Source: Owenia fusiformis (lineage: Eukaryota > Annelida > Polychaeta > Sabellida > Oweniidae). From it: a stretch of 64,000 nt of DNA. Below the pieces are notes generated by a model, which saw nothing but the letters and a program-made list of their open reading frames with translations, searched no databases and had not been told where the DNA came from. Shown in pieces: positions 21,598 to 32,213 of the stretch; position 1 is the first letter of the stretch; the number at the start of each line of letters is the position of its first letter. Position numbers and translations under genes: made by a program. Location: contig CAIIXF020000001.1 in the NCBI GenBank assembly GCA_903813345.2, forward strand, positions 54,455,885-54,519,884, read 5' to 3'.

Positions 21598-21852
21598 GAT
21601 CAATCACTGACACTGAATTAGATCGACGACAACATGGACTTGGTCTTCTACATTTTCATCGCGAATTCAGTTTTAAATCAAAATTGGATCGCATGATTTA
21701 ATTCATATTAATGACTGCTTACATTCCAATGTACATTTAATTACATAATATATTGTAACTCTGAAGAAATACTCGATCGGATCATTGAATTTCAAGTCGT
21801 AGACGGGTAGTTAGCTTTGTTTATGCCGGTAAACGTTTTGATTGGTCAATCA

Positions 21853-23685
21853 TATGACGCGGTATCGCCGCCAGAACCGCGCGAACAATTGCGCGAATAA
21901 TTCATGTTTTCCCGCGCGAATGTTTTTTATTCCCGCGATTGATTTTAACCAATAGAAATCGCGCGTCTGCATTAGTATCAGCCCAGAAAATTGTGTTACC
22001 GTCGCCCGATAATACCCAACCAATTGGGTAGCACAAAAATGCAGCCTAATGTTGTTAAGTTTGCCCGTGTCATACCAACAAATGAAAACCATCGTCACAA
22101 CTCCACAAGAGGTTCACCACATGTTATCTCCAGCCCTCAAAGAAAGTACATGCAATTTTTTATGATAACTGAAGTTTATATCGTCATATGTTGTTAAAAA
22201 CTGATTATTATGCATCTGAAATACAAATATATACTATCGTATATAGAAGTGCTAAGTGTTAATCCTCCATTTGGTTTACATAGGTTTAAATCACTTAGAT
22301 TTCAATTCAAATAAGCAGATGAGTTAAAGATAACTTTGATAGGAATTCTTTTTCATCGTGGAGAAATAAATCATTATATCATCAGGAATTTTATTAAAAC
22401 TCATTTTTTGCTTGCCATATAATACTATATTACACTAATCTTATATTTCACATATAATTTTCGCGTTTTCGCGAGGTATACAGTAATCAGTAATTGTGAA
22501 TAAAATGCATGTCTATTAGATGTTTTAATATAAATACGTCGGACTAATTTGAGGCAATATATGGTAGAACGCACACTGACGCAGTGTTTAATTGATTTTG
22601 CCCTTTCGCTTTTCTAAATCGACTCATGATGCCTTGTCTCAGTCGTAACCTCATGTAAAGATAAACGTTTTAAACGTTTTTTTCAGTTCAAGAGATATAA
22701 AAGAAAAATTGACAGAATTAGATATTATTCAATGTTGTTTATTGTTCTTTTAATGTTAGACATAATTCTGTTTATGTTGTTTTGGTTTTAATTTTCGCAA
22801 TGGATGAGTTGAACGGGGTTCATTAATGCATCATTGGAAACTTTCCTCGAATTAACCTAGTAAGGAATTTCAAGTTTAGTACCCCAAGCACAAGGGCTTG
22901 AGAAAATTTATTCAATTATTTCAGTTGTGTTATAAATGGGATGAAGGGGAGATTAAAATCATATTTAATGGATTCTACGCCATTTGTCTTCAATATTGGT
23001 ATCTACCATAATCTAAAAAAATTCCCGTCTATACTCTCCGCAAAAAGTGGTATAAACCTGGAACAATACCCAGTGGATATTGGTATCCTGATTGCAAACC
23101 CATGCGTATGATAAATTACAATGTTAAACATTTACAAAACTAAATTCACCTAACTTTTAAACCACATGATTGTACTTTCAAATGTTGGTAATATTTCCTA
23201 ATAAAAAGTTGAGCAAATGGAGTAAGTCAAAACCAAATAACACGATTAATGAATATTGGTTAACTACGTATTTAAGTAAAGATTTCGTGATGGGTACTTT
23301 GAATAGGCAGACTTGTAAATACCATTATTTATCTCTAAACTGCCGTTTTTCAACGGTTCTAGCTGCATTATGAACTGTTCGCCGAACTCCTCTAATAAAC
23401 TGCTTCAATTCGGCACCCCTACCAGCAATTAGATCAACGAATAAGAAGATTTAGTGGTTGAATCGAATATTTCGGACTTCTAATCAAAACGGTGGCATTC
23501 TTTTGAAAACATGGTTTTAAATGGTTAATTTAAGTCGGGCGAAGTTGAGACTTGAGAAACAATCGTGCGAATAAATTATTACTTTCTATTGGTTGATCAT
23601 TCTCGCGCAACTGTAAAATTGCCGCGCGACTAATGAAAAAGTTGCGCGATCATTCGCGCGGTTCTGGCGGCGATACCGCGTCATA
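21853..23685. mobile_element. CpG-rich TIR element (1.8 kb)
   Basis: The left arm (21853-21968) starts tatgacgcggtatcgccgcc. The right arm (23580-23685) is its inverted copy, ending ggcggcgataccgcgtcata. Both arms carry GCGCG-rich blocks and end inside at ccaatagaaa. The interior is AT-rich with no supported gene. The sharp CpG contrast with the local DNA marks it as foreign or recently amplified. Confidence 0.7.
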
Positions 23686-24469
23686 CAATCAGCCTGAAGT
23701 CACATGTCGTGTCCACGCGATCACAATACGGTTTTGAGATACCCCTGACAGGGTAGGAATTATGGAAATCTCGAAACCGCTGAATAACTTATCATAATAT
23801 CAGCGATGATGCATTGGATTGTACAAGTCGGTAATAATGTTTGTCCCGAAAAAATGTTGATGATTTATGCCATATCTCTAGAAATCAGTACCAGTTTTAA
23901 TTATCATTGATCAAAAACGCTATAAATCATTGTTAAGGATTACCCTTAAATAGCATTTTAACACTCGCATGGAATATTTTAAAAAGCAGACCAGAATCAA
24001 AAAAAATACAAGAGGCTCGACCTTTTATGAGCTGGATGTTACACACTTGACTTAGTCCTACGTCGAGAATTTTTTGAAGAGATGAGAACACATTTCAGTT
24101 ACGTCAAGTCTGGAATCATATTATTTGCCCAGAACCTTTTACGATGCAGCACGTCATACATCGAGAATATTATCAACATGATGCAACATTTTTTCTTCAA
24201 CGTATGTTGTCCCGATTTCAGTTTCTGCTAAAATGTCTCATGGTATTATTTCTCGGTTTGTAATGCTGATTCTAGAAGGGTTGGTGGCAGTGGGATGGTA
24301 TTTAAGTTATTAGTTTTCCCTGTACAACCGTCCATAAATGGTGAATTCGGATAGATTTCTGATAAAATGTTATGTGCCGCAAATGCGTGTTAAGCTAGCT
24401 TTTTTAATCGGGGGAATGACTGTCTATTTGATGGTCCGCCGTTCTCCATACATTCGACAATTACGATAA
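23686..24469. other. Downstream region of GPCR 1
   Basis: No gene or repeat structure is recognised. This is the 3' side of the GPCR 1 gene. No AATAAA for the - strand was found immediately downstream, so its 3' end is not located. Confidence 0.4.
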
Positions 24470-25681
24470 CTACTCGGGGTGCTTTATCCCAATGGAGGGA
24501 TTCGGATTCATTGATTTTAATGCAATTGATCTCACATCTACACTTTGTATAACCCGTCGTTCATTGTATTTACACAGTGCCACACGCTGCATTCCTCTGC
24601 TCATTTCTTTGATCCTAAATGCATAAATCCATGGATTTATAGCACTGTTTGACAATAGCAAAAGTCTCAGGGATATGTTGAGATATCGCAGCCATTTACT
24701 GTTGTCTCGAAAAGTCCATCTTACGAGTGTTGTTAGAGTTCCAGGCAGCCAGCATATAACAAAGAGTCCTACCAAAAAACTCATCGTTTTTACTAAACGA
24801 CTTTCCTTCATGTAAGCAACAGCTAGATTGTTGTTAAACCTAGCTAGTCTTTGTATAAATACTGTTCGTTGTTTTAGCGCAACAACTGCCACGCCAATAT
24901 GTGATAAAACGATGATCAAGAACAAAACGATGATGTGCACGTTTACAACAACAGTATATCCCCGATTCCACAGCTGTTTAGCGCAGGACTCAGAGCTGAA
25001 TTTTTCAAAATTAACAGCTCGCTTGTAAAACATGAAAATAGACAAAATAATGGGGCAAATCCAACACAGCATGATGCAAAACAACGCACGAGTGTGCGTT
25101 ACAATAGTTTTATACTTAAGGGGTCTTGTTGTGGCGAAGTAACGATCTAATGCTATTCCTCCCATATTGCACAGCGACGCGCCGCATAAACACACATGAA
25201 AGAAGCATATTAAAAAACAGATGTGTTCATTTTGTATGATTCTGCCAAAGAAAATCGGTGTCACATATCTGGTTTGTGTGTAGAGTGGTAAAACTACAAC
25301 CCCAATGCAAATGTCGGAAACTGACAGACTCGCGAGGAACATATTACTCACTTTGCGCAAAGATTTAAATACAAGGACACTAATCAGGACTGGAATGTTT
25401 CCAGCCAGTATAAGCAATGACAACAGACAACTGAATATCAATAAAAATATTGTCCAGTGGCCTTCCAACGTCTCCCCGCTTTCCACGTTTGCTTCTAATG
25501 AGTCGGCCACATGACCAGCCGTAGATTTTTCGATCCCAGTTTCAAGGCGTGTAGTATCTTTGGTTAGATCTTGTGACGAAGCATCGCTTGCCAGGTTTAA
25601 TAACAATGTTGTGTTCCGAATTGAAGATAACAACTGTATTGTATCGGAACGACTCCGATTGCTCCAAATTTGAATGCTCAT
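24470..25681 (-). CDS. GPCR 1, class A (rhodopsin family), single exon, 403 aa
   Basis: This is a seven-transmembrane receptor with an extracellular N-terminus of about 75 residues containing N-glycosylation sites (NRS at 8, NTT at 23). Visible family marks are G94-N95 in TM1, LASLSVSD (D123) in TM2, C155 pairing with an ECL2 cysteine (C233), D179-R180-Y181 at the end of TM3 followed by TTRPLKY, W207 in TM4, CWLP (310-313) in TM6 and N349-P350-WIY in TM7. The C-tail is about 45 residues with Cys370 as a possible palmitoylation site. It couples to G proteins at the plasma membrane. The overall pattern fits the amine/adenosine/melanocortin-like group, but the ligand is unknown. There is no intron in the coding part. 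A ~75-bp piece encoding the TM2-TM3 loop and start of TM3 (25198-25274) reappears at 26815. Confidence 0.92.
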   Translation of the reverse strand: MSIQIWSNRSRSDTIQLLSSIRNTTLLLNLASDASSQDLTKDTTRLETGIEKSTAGHVADSLEANVESGETLEGHWTIFLLIFSCLLSLLILAGNIPVLISVLVFKSLRKVSNMFLASLSVSDICIGVVVLPLYTQTRYVTPIFFGRIIQNEHICFLICFFHVCLCGASLCNMGGIALDRYFATTRPLKYKTIVTHTRALFCIMLCWICPIILSIFMFYKRAVNFEKFSSESCAKQLWNRGYTVVVNVHIIVLFLIIVLSHIGVAVVALKQRTVFIQRLARFNNNLAVAYMKESRLVKTMSFLVGLFVICWLPGTLTTLVRWTFRDNSKWLRYLNISLRLLLLSNSAINPWIYAFRIKEMSRGMQRVALCKYNERRVIQSVDVRSIALKSMNPNPSIGIKHPE

Positions 25682-26600
25682 ATTTGAATATAAAATGTGT
25701 AAATGTGTACTGTTGATAATTAAGAAAGAACTATTGGTGTAATTTAATGGAAACGGCGCTGCATTTGACTCCTTAAAGCTTGTGCCTACATCCCGTTTTC
25801 TTTCTAAATTTTATTAAAATCAGAGAATTAATGTCAATGATGTCGGATCGTATACATGGCTTAACTTTAGAACAACTTAATTTTGAATATTCCGTTCATT
25901 TCTCAGCGCAGGCATGCTATTCTACTTTCACACACCGTTTACATTTAAGCATACATCGCGACGCAATCAAGCATAATCGATCCAAAATGTTAAACTCGGA
26001 GAAATGTTAATGCTAATGATCCAAATACTACAACTTCACTACAATGATATCGGGCCATATTCAGACCCAGTAGTTTATTCTGTTAGTTTTACTGCTGTCA
26101 CGGTAACGATGCAAATGTCCACTTGTTTCTTTATCCAGGAGACATTTTTATGGTTCAAATTTTGCAACAGTAGTCCATATTTACTGACAAAAAGCAACTT
26201 TAACGCTCAATTCTATCAATGTTTTCAATGTTAGTACCTTCGTACTTCAGCGTTAATTAATCCTGTAATACTGATAAAAGCAAGTCTAGAAGTCAAGTCC
26301 GATATGTTCTTGCTGCTGTTATTTATGATTGAAAGGCAGTGGTAGATTAGAAGGCACATGTAGTTGCATTGTGACTGTCGGTTTCCTTAATAATTCAATT
26401 ATAGTCCAAGGTATACTATTACGAGGTTCATTAAAACAGAAAACAAAGAAACATATACACGACAGAATAAGCTACATGATACAAAATGCGGAAAAAATGA
26501 TGCGACGAGAAACAATTCAATTTAATACTTTTTGATCTTGAAAATTGACATCCAACGAATATGTATACGTAAGAAATGAGGACGGAAATTAGCGCAACAT
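25682..26600. other. Upstream region of GPCR 1
   Basis: This is AT-rich sequence with no supported gene; short ORFs here lack domain signs. It presumably contains the GPCR 1 promoter and 5' UTR. I cannot point to a TATA box or initiator with confidence. Confidence 0.4.
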
Positions 26601-27117
26601 ATTTCGGACAGTCATATGTTGGATTTTGGCTATTTTCTAAGGATTTAAACAGGTGCATATGTTAGGCTAATGCATTACCCCCAGGAAAAGCACTTCTAGA
26701 GATGATAAAATAATTTCGACTTTAAGAGTAACTTTAAGAGTAGATGCAAACAACCCACCCACATGTTTTTCTGAAATGTTTTCCTGATTTTCAACCCTTT
26801 CCATCCCTGGTTGGAACCAGATATGTGACACCGATTTTCTTTGGCAGAATCATACAAACGAACACATCTGTTTCCTAATATGCTTCTTTATTTTTGATTC
26901 GACAAAAAATGAAAAAGCAGTGATGGAAGGGGTTGAAAATCAAACATTTCAGAAAAACATGTGGGTGGGTTGTTCGCACCTCCGCTGTCGCAAAGTAGAA
27001 ATTATTTTATCATCTCTATGAGTACCTTTCCTTGAGGTAATGCATTGATCTAACATATTCACCTGTTCAAATCCTCAGAGAAAAGCTACAATCCAATATA
27101 TCATGACTGTCCGAAAT
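26601..27117. mobile_element. Foldback repeat with a captured GPCR fragment in its centre
   Basis: Arms 26601-26810 and 26921-27117 are inverted copies (for example acccacccacatgtttttct against agaaaaacatgtgggtgggt, and gagatgataaaataatttc). The spacer holds a near-copy of GPCR 1 coding sequence at 26815-26889. A further direct copy of the right arm and its continuation lies at 27862-28234. Confidence 0.75.
26815..26889 (+). pseudogene. Captured fragment of GPCR 1 (inverted)
   Basis: Seventy-five bases match GPCR 1 coding sequence (25274 down to 25198) with about three substitutions and a one-base deletion. The conceptual reading starts RYVTPIFFGRIIQ, then shifts and stops. It is opposite in strand to the parent and lies about 1.1 kb upstream of the parent's start codon. 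Confidence 0.85.
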
Positions 27118-27326
27118 CTGTTTCGATACTTTCCCCCTCCTTTGCATTACATAAGTAGACAAAAATGTGTTAACGTAACGTTTTGTTTACAGGAAAGTCT
27201 AATTAGGCATAGTTAACAACACTGCAAAGTATACATTTGGTTCAACTAGATAAGATACAAGTAAAATACTCTTCATTTACGTCATCGAATTTTCAAAATC
27301 CAGGTGAATTGATATCATGTTATTTT
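26941..27326. repeat. ~380-bp direct repeat, unit A
   Basis: It runs from caaacatttcagaaaaacat to gaattgatatcatgtta. It is the direct partner of 27862-28234 with roughly 90% identity by eye; blocks such as caggaaagtctaat and aacaacactgcaaagtatac are shared. Its first part is the right arm of the foldback. Confidence 0.8.
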
Positions 27327-27861
27327 ATATCTGCATGTTAGAAATTGAATGGGAAATGCGGTTTTGAAAATCGATTATAAACTGTATGTAAATTAATATT
27401 TTTTCTCAGATAATTGATTTTTTTTTTATATTGGACAAATACTATTTTCTTTTGATGGGCATATTTTAATTTGTATAACTTTATCAGATACACAAGTACA
27501 ATATGACAATTAACGCACTTATTGATGAACGTTGACCCTAATGTCCCGAGGACAAACGGACCTCCTCGAATTGTTCAACTGATTCTGTAATTTTTCTAGC
27601 TGAGCCGCACGTAAATTAACACTTTTTGACGTAAAAACCAGAGAGATTGAAGGTAGGGGAAATGACAGTCGGAAGTTGATTCCGATAAAAATTAAATTCA
27701 TAAAATATTGATGGTTACTTGTTTCTAATACTTTAAAACTGCAAATCGCATGTTTTTACATATAAATGTATTTACAAACGGTGGTATCAGATTTGTAATG
27801 ATGACTCTCTCAAAATCTTAGATATATTTTCTATTCTCCATTACACCAAATTTTTAAATTT
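27327..27861. other. Spacer between the two direct repeats
   Basis: AT-rich, with a long T run near 27419. No gene is supported. Confidence 0.4.
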
Positions 27862-28234
27862 CACCAAAAACATCTGGGTGGGTTGTTTGCACCTCCACTG
27901 TCTCAAAGTGGAAATTATTTTATCATCTCTATGAGTACCTTTTCTGGAGGTAATGCATTGATCTAACATATTCACTTGCTCAAATCCTAGAGAAAAGCTA
28001 CAATCCAACATATCATGACTGTTCGAAATCTGTTGCGATACTTTCCCCCCTCCTTTGCATTACATAAGTAGACAAAAAATGTGTTAACATACAATTTTGT
28101 TTACAGGAAAGTCTAATAAGCCATAGTTAACAACACTGCAAAGTATACATTTGGTTCAAATAGACAAGATGCAAATAAATGCTCTTCATTTATCATCGAA
28201 TTTTCAAAACCCAGGAGAATTGATATCATGTTAC
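27862..28234. repeat. ~380-bp direct repeat, unit B
   Basis: The second copy of unit A, from accaaaaacatctgggtggg to gaattgatatcatgttac. It lacks the GPCR fragment and the second inverted arm, so it may represent the state before the foldback formed. Confidence 0.8.
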
Positions 28235-28990
28235 TTAGGTGGGTCAAAAAGTTTTGCAGTTGATGCCATAACTTCAAGGAAAATAGGACTTTTGCAATGA
28301 AACTTGGTACACATATGTGTTGGTGGCCAAAAATCTATGAAGAATTTTAAAATTGAACTTTTTTATGTGTTGTTTTTGTCTTTCAAAGTTATTTAAACTA
28401 TCACAGTTTTTCTTAATATCGCTCAATCACTGATTAGAAATTGTATTTCTGAGACTAAACTAGTCAAGAAAGTTAATGTTTGTATTAAACTTTTCATTGA
28501 ATTCTTCTTGATTCAAAATTCTATTAGACTGATGAAACATATCTTGTAGTACAAGTGTCTCTCCATTGGCTCCAGGAGCAGATGTGATGTGATTTTTTAA
28601 TATTTTTAGCTTACAGGAACCAAAATGTCAAAAGCTAATTTTGGTCGAACGTCTAAAATGATGATTATTCGACCAAACGTCAAAGAATGACATACCATTG
28701 CAAAGAGGAGAAATGGCTTATGGTTCATTATAATCGATACTGGTATCCCTTATTTCTTTATTTTACGTGTAACTGTTTGTTGCGTTTTTTATATTCTATG
28801 TATGCAGTCATTGAAGACAGTCATGCTTTACAAGGGAATCAAAATGCCCGAAGACAATATTACTGAAGAGCCAGCAATTGCTTATATTTTACATCAGTTT
28901 CATAAGGAAGTTCGGCAGGCATTGTGTAATTTTACATTATTCCATAATAAGATGTTTTCCCTGGGAAAATAACAGGGAATAAAAGTGTTA
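28235..28990. other. Gene-free stretch with one weak exon-like ORF
   Basis: At 28810, after ttctatgtatgcag, an open frame reads SLKTVMLYKGIKMPEDNITE and on to LGK stop (55 codons). It has no recognised motif. The rest is AT-rich and has no supported content. Confidence 0.35.
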
Positions 28991-28998
28991 TTTGAAAA

Positions 28999-29094
28999 AT
29001 CCCGTATCAGATCCCGTATCAGCCAAAATCCCGTATCAGATCCCGTATTGGATCCCGTATCAGCAAAAATCCCGTATCAGATCCCGTATCAGAA
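28999..29094. repeat. ATCCCGTATCAG tandem array
   Basis: Seven copies of the 12-mer atcccgtatcag (one variant atcccgtattgg), arranged in pairs separated by ccaaa or caaaa spacers. Confidence 0.9.
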
Positions 29095-29246
29095 ATATTC
29101 CCGGTAATTTCTCTTGAGTTTTACGCTTTTCGTCTAGCACATCTCTACAGGAAGTAAAAAAATTGTTTGGAAAATTGAAATTATTGAAATTATTATCATC
29201 TAGTTTACGTCTATTACTGTGACAAAGGTCTATTACTGTGACAAAT

Positions 29247-29426
29247 ATGTCTAGGTATGCAACAGAGGATGTTGATGACTTCATTAAAGGTCAAGAAAAT
29301 ATCAATACTTCGAAGAAAACTAAAAGTGACATAAAAATCCTAGTAGATTTTTTACGGAGTGAGAGGAATGAACTCAGACCGATCGAGGAGATAGATCCCC
29401 ATGATCTTAATAATCGTAAAAGTTGA
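29247..29426 (+). pseudogene. Crypton/ZMYM-type N-terminal fragment
   Basis: A 59-codon ORF reads MSRYATEDVDDFIKGQENIN, then KKTKSDIKILVDFL, ERNELRPIEEIDPHDLN. The order N-x-x-TKKK-T-x-S-D-x-x-x-F-x-x-[WF]-L ... E-L-R-x-I-E-E-I-x-x-x-x-L-(D/N)-x is what I associate with the N-terminus of Crypton-derived tyrosine recombinase-like proteins (KCTD1-like/DUF3504 group). The frame ends right after LN where the family normally continues, so this is a fragment. A hairpin element follows 90 bp downstream. Confidence 0.4.
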
Positions 29427-29515
29427 AAATGTTATATGATAAATTGTATAATTTTATGTCACAATCATTGGATGATGACATACAAAAATTGAAAAAAAAA
29501 TATTATGAAATAAAT

Positions 29516-29696
29516 AGGTTATTGATGGTCGTGATGGAATATGGATTTATTCCTTGAGAAAATATGATATTGGCCTAAGAAAATATCATATTGACACTCG
29601 GGCTATCGCCCTCGGTCAATATGATATTTTCCTTGGCCAATAACATATTTTCTCTCGGAATAAAATCCATATTCCATCCCTCCCATTAAATAACCT
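29516..29696. mobile_element. Long hairpin element 1 (AGGTTATT ends)
   Basis: An almost complete palindrome: aggttattgatgg at the left and its inverse near 29690 at the right, with matching blocks ggaatatggatttattcc and gagaaaatatgatattgg. The centre reads ctcgggctatcgccctcgg. No coding. Confidence 0.8.
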
Positions 29697-29789
29697 CTAT
29701 CTATTACGTCATTCAATACAGAGAACCTTAATAACATTATGATATAACGTAAACTTATAGCATATTACACCATTGGCGCCATGCGGCAT

Positions 29790-30497
29790 AATAGTACAAC
29801 AACGTCATTTCGAAGGGCAATATTAAGCAAATATTTCATTCTATGAAGGGCAATACCTGTTCATCTTTCAATGATTTTTGCAGTATGTATTGCCCGCAGC
29901 CCGTAGGGCGAGGGAAATACATGCTGCAAAAATCATTGAAAGTGCAACAGGTATTGCCCGAACATAGAATGAAATATTTGTTTTATTATATCATTGCTAG
30001 ACATTCGCTTAGGCCTACTTTGCAGACTGGCACTCTTGTAATATTCCCCATCCTTCGTTCGCAGTTCCAAAAAAATCCTCTAAAATTCCATCCAGAACGA
30101 TTTTATCGATAGATTTAACGTCTATTTCGTTTGTGGACATAACACTTGAAAATGTTCTAAGACATTAGATGTCATTCCGTTGATTTAATGGTGTTTTTAG
30201 AATGCACATCCCTCAAGATGTCGTTCTTTTCATCGGAATTCAGACTTTTAAATCTTTTTCCGTCTGCCATTTTGATGCACGTCACAACTGTACTGGACGA
30301 AACGGGACGATTCAGAATTCCCGGGCGGGCAATACGCCGGGCAATACGTCTTTTATAATTCCAAAATTAAGGGAGCTGTGAAATACGCTTTGGTATTTTT
30401 GATCACATGGTACTGAATCAGCCAATCAAAGGACACAAGTTCTAGCAATGATATAATAAAGTGAAATATTGCCCGCAGAAATGACGTTATTAGTATT
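29790..30497. mobile_element. Nested inverted-repeat element 2
   Basis: The outer arms 29801-29826 (aacgtcatttcgaagggcaa) and 30464-30488 are inverted copies. Inside lies a long hairpin, 29829-29979, with arms aaatatttcattctatgaag and its inverse and gggcaatacctgtt/aacaggtattgccc, and a centre gcccgcagcccgtagggcga. The CGGGC...GCCC centre resembles element 1. Confidence 0.7.
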
Positions 30498-31180
30498 ATT
30501 ACCACCAGTAATGACCAGGACTGAAACAGCAAGAACATTTTACGCACTGAACGATATCTAATTTCCCCGGGAAAATTGCCGGTCGTTAAATACATTCTTG
30601 ATCACCAATACGACGTCACGCATTGCTCAAGTCGATATAGTAAAATGAATGCCTTCTAAACTAGCACTAAAACCCCTAGAACTGGCCCGGCAGGGTGGTA
30701 ATAATTCCAATTAATATATCTAGATTATAACAAAAGCAAAAACAAACAACACGGGACAAGTCAATGAACACTAAATTCTGGCCAAAGTAAGCTTATAAAG
30801 AAAAAGGCTATTTGAATAAGTATCTTTGATTATTAAAAACATACATATCACTTTCACTCATATCAAGTAATGTACACCGGTCTCTTTGATGGAAGGGATA
30901 TTGGTTTCAGATTTGCACTTTTTGTTATAGATCTTTAAATGTAATATCTGTCCGTGTTGCATTACTAATATGATATCAATAGCGGAATAAGACAACGTCC
31001 CCTTTAGCATAAACATATTTTGATCTACGATTTTCGCAAGGGAAACATTGAAATTTGAAAGGATGATACCAAAGGCTAGGACTTGGAAGATGACCTTTGA
31101 GGCACAAAATAGTGCCGACTTAAATTTTGTTTCAGGAAACAGAAGGCTATTACAAGAGCCGGCCCCTTTAAAACTAGGAG
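30498..31180. other. No recognised feature
   Basis: AT-rich sequence. A 117-codon - strand ORF (30858-31211) has no motif I recognise and overlaps the retrotransposon remnant at its end, so I do not call a gene. Confidence 0.4.
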
Positions 31181-32115
31181 CAGATGTGATACCTAGTTGA
31201 CCCAAACACAAGCACGTGGGCTTAGTGCTTGATCAAAATCTAAATTTTAATTCACATGTTGACCAACTCATAGAGAGTAAACTCTCTCATGAGACCTCTG
31301 AAAAAATTATCTAAACTGATTAACTGTAAATACTTAGAGAAAATATATAATTCATTCATACTACCTCATTTTGACTACTGAGACACAATATATGATAAGG
31401 CTTCAACTGCAGAACTCTTACATTGGATAGAGACTTCATTATCAAGCAGCTTGCCTTGTGTCGGGTGCAACTTATGGTTCAAAAACTTCAAAAGTTTTAT
31501 CTTTACTCAACTGGAAAATGTTAGCTTCCAGAAGTGAAGAACATCTCAAAATCTTTGCTTTCAAGGTTAGATACCATTGTTTTCCCCCTATCATTTGTGA
31601 TTTAGTTAGCTCATACGAGAATATTCAATATTTAGGCCCCTAAGGCAACCTAGACATTACAGAATTCCCTCTCCTATTAGTAACTCCTTTACAAAATCAA
31701 CTATTCTCAGGGCTCTGACCCTGTGGGATGACATACCAAGTCAACAGGAAAGGCCAACCAATCTCCAGATTTAAAACGGTTAGTAAGAGAAATGGGAGCC
31801 CCGACTCTCGGTGTTTCTAAGACAAAAATAAATATGACAATGCCAAGGAAAATTGAAATTTTGTTTCAATACCCATAACTTTGCGACAAAATGACCCATT
31901 TTGTATATGTGGTGCTAAACAGCAAACAACATATCACTCTTTTAAACTGCCCTCTGCTGCCACAAGAAAGATCCACTCTCATAGCAGGACTAAAAACCTT
32001 AGGATTTCTCAACTGTTTCCAAAACTTAAACTCCAATAAAAAAATTCAATTTTCGTTATTTGGAGACAGAAATCTTACAGTCATGGAGAATGAACAAATT
32101 ATTCAAATATAGTTA
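31181..32115 (+). pseudogene. CR1/L2-like retrotransposon, post-RT region and 3' end
   Basis: Across several frames the + strand reads KHVGLVLDQNLNFNSHVDQL, MRPLKKLSKLINCKYLEKIY, FILPHFDY, then GATYGSKTSKVLSLLNWKML, RSEEHLKIFAFKVRYHCFPP, LRQPRHYRIPSPISNS, LRALTLWDDIP and finally FLFGDRNL/ENEQII-type residues. This is the usual order after the reverse-transcriptase palm in CR1/L2-type elements. Many stops and shifts show it is dead. Confidence 0.75.
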
Positions 32116-32213
32116 GCCATTACATCTGTTTAGCTCTTGATATTTTAGATTAAACAACCCCAAGGCCTCTAACATTTCTCACCATCAAAATTATGGACCT
32201 AAAATGTATTGTA

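Noticed and set aside
30858-31211. 117-codon - strand ORF
   Set aside because: No recognisable domain, and it overlaps the retrotransposon remnant on the other strand.
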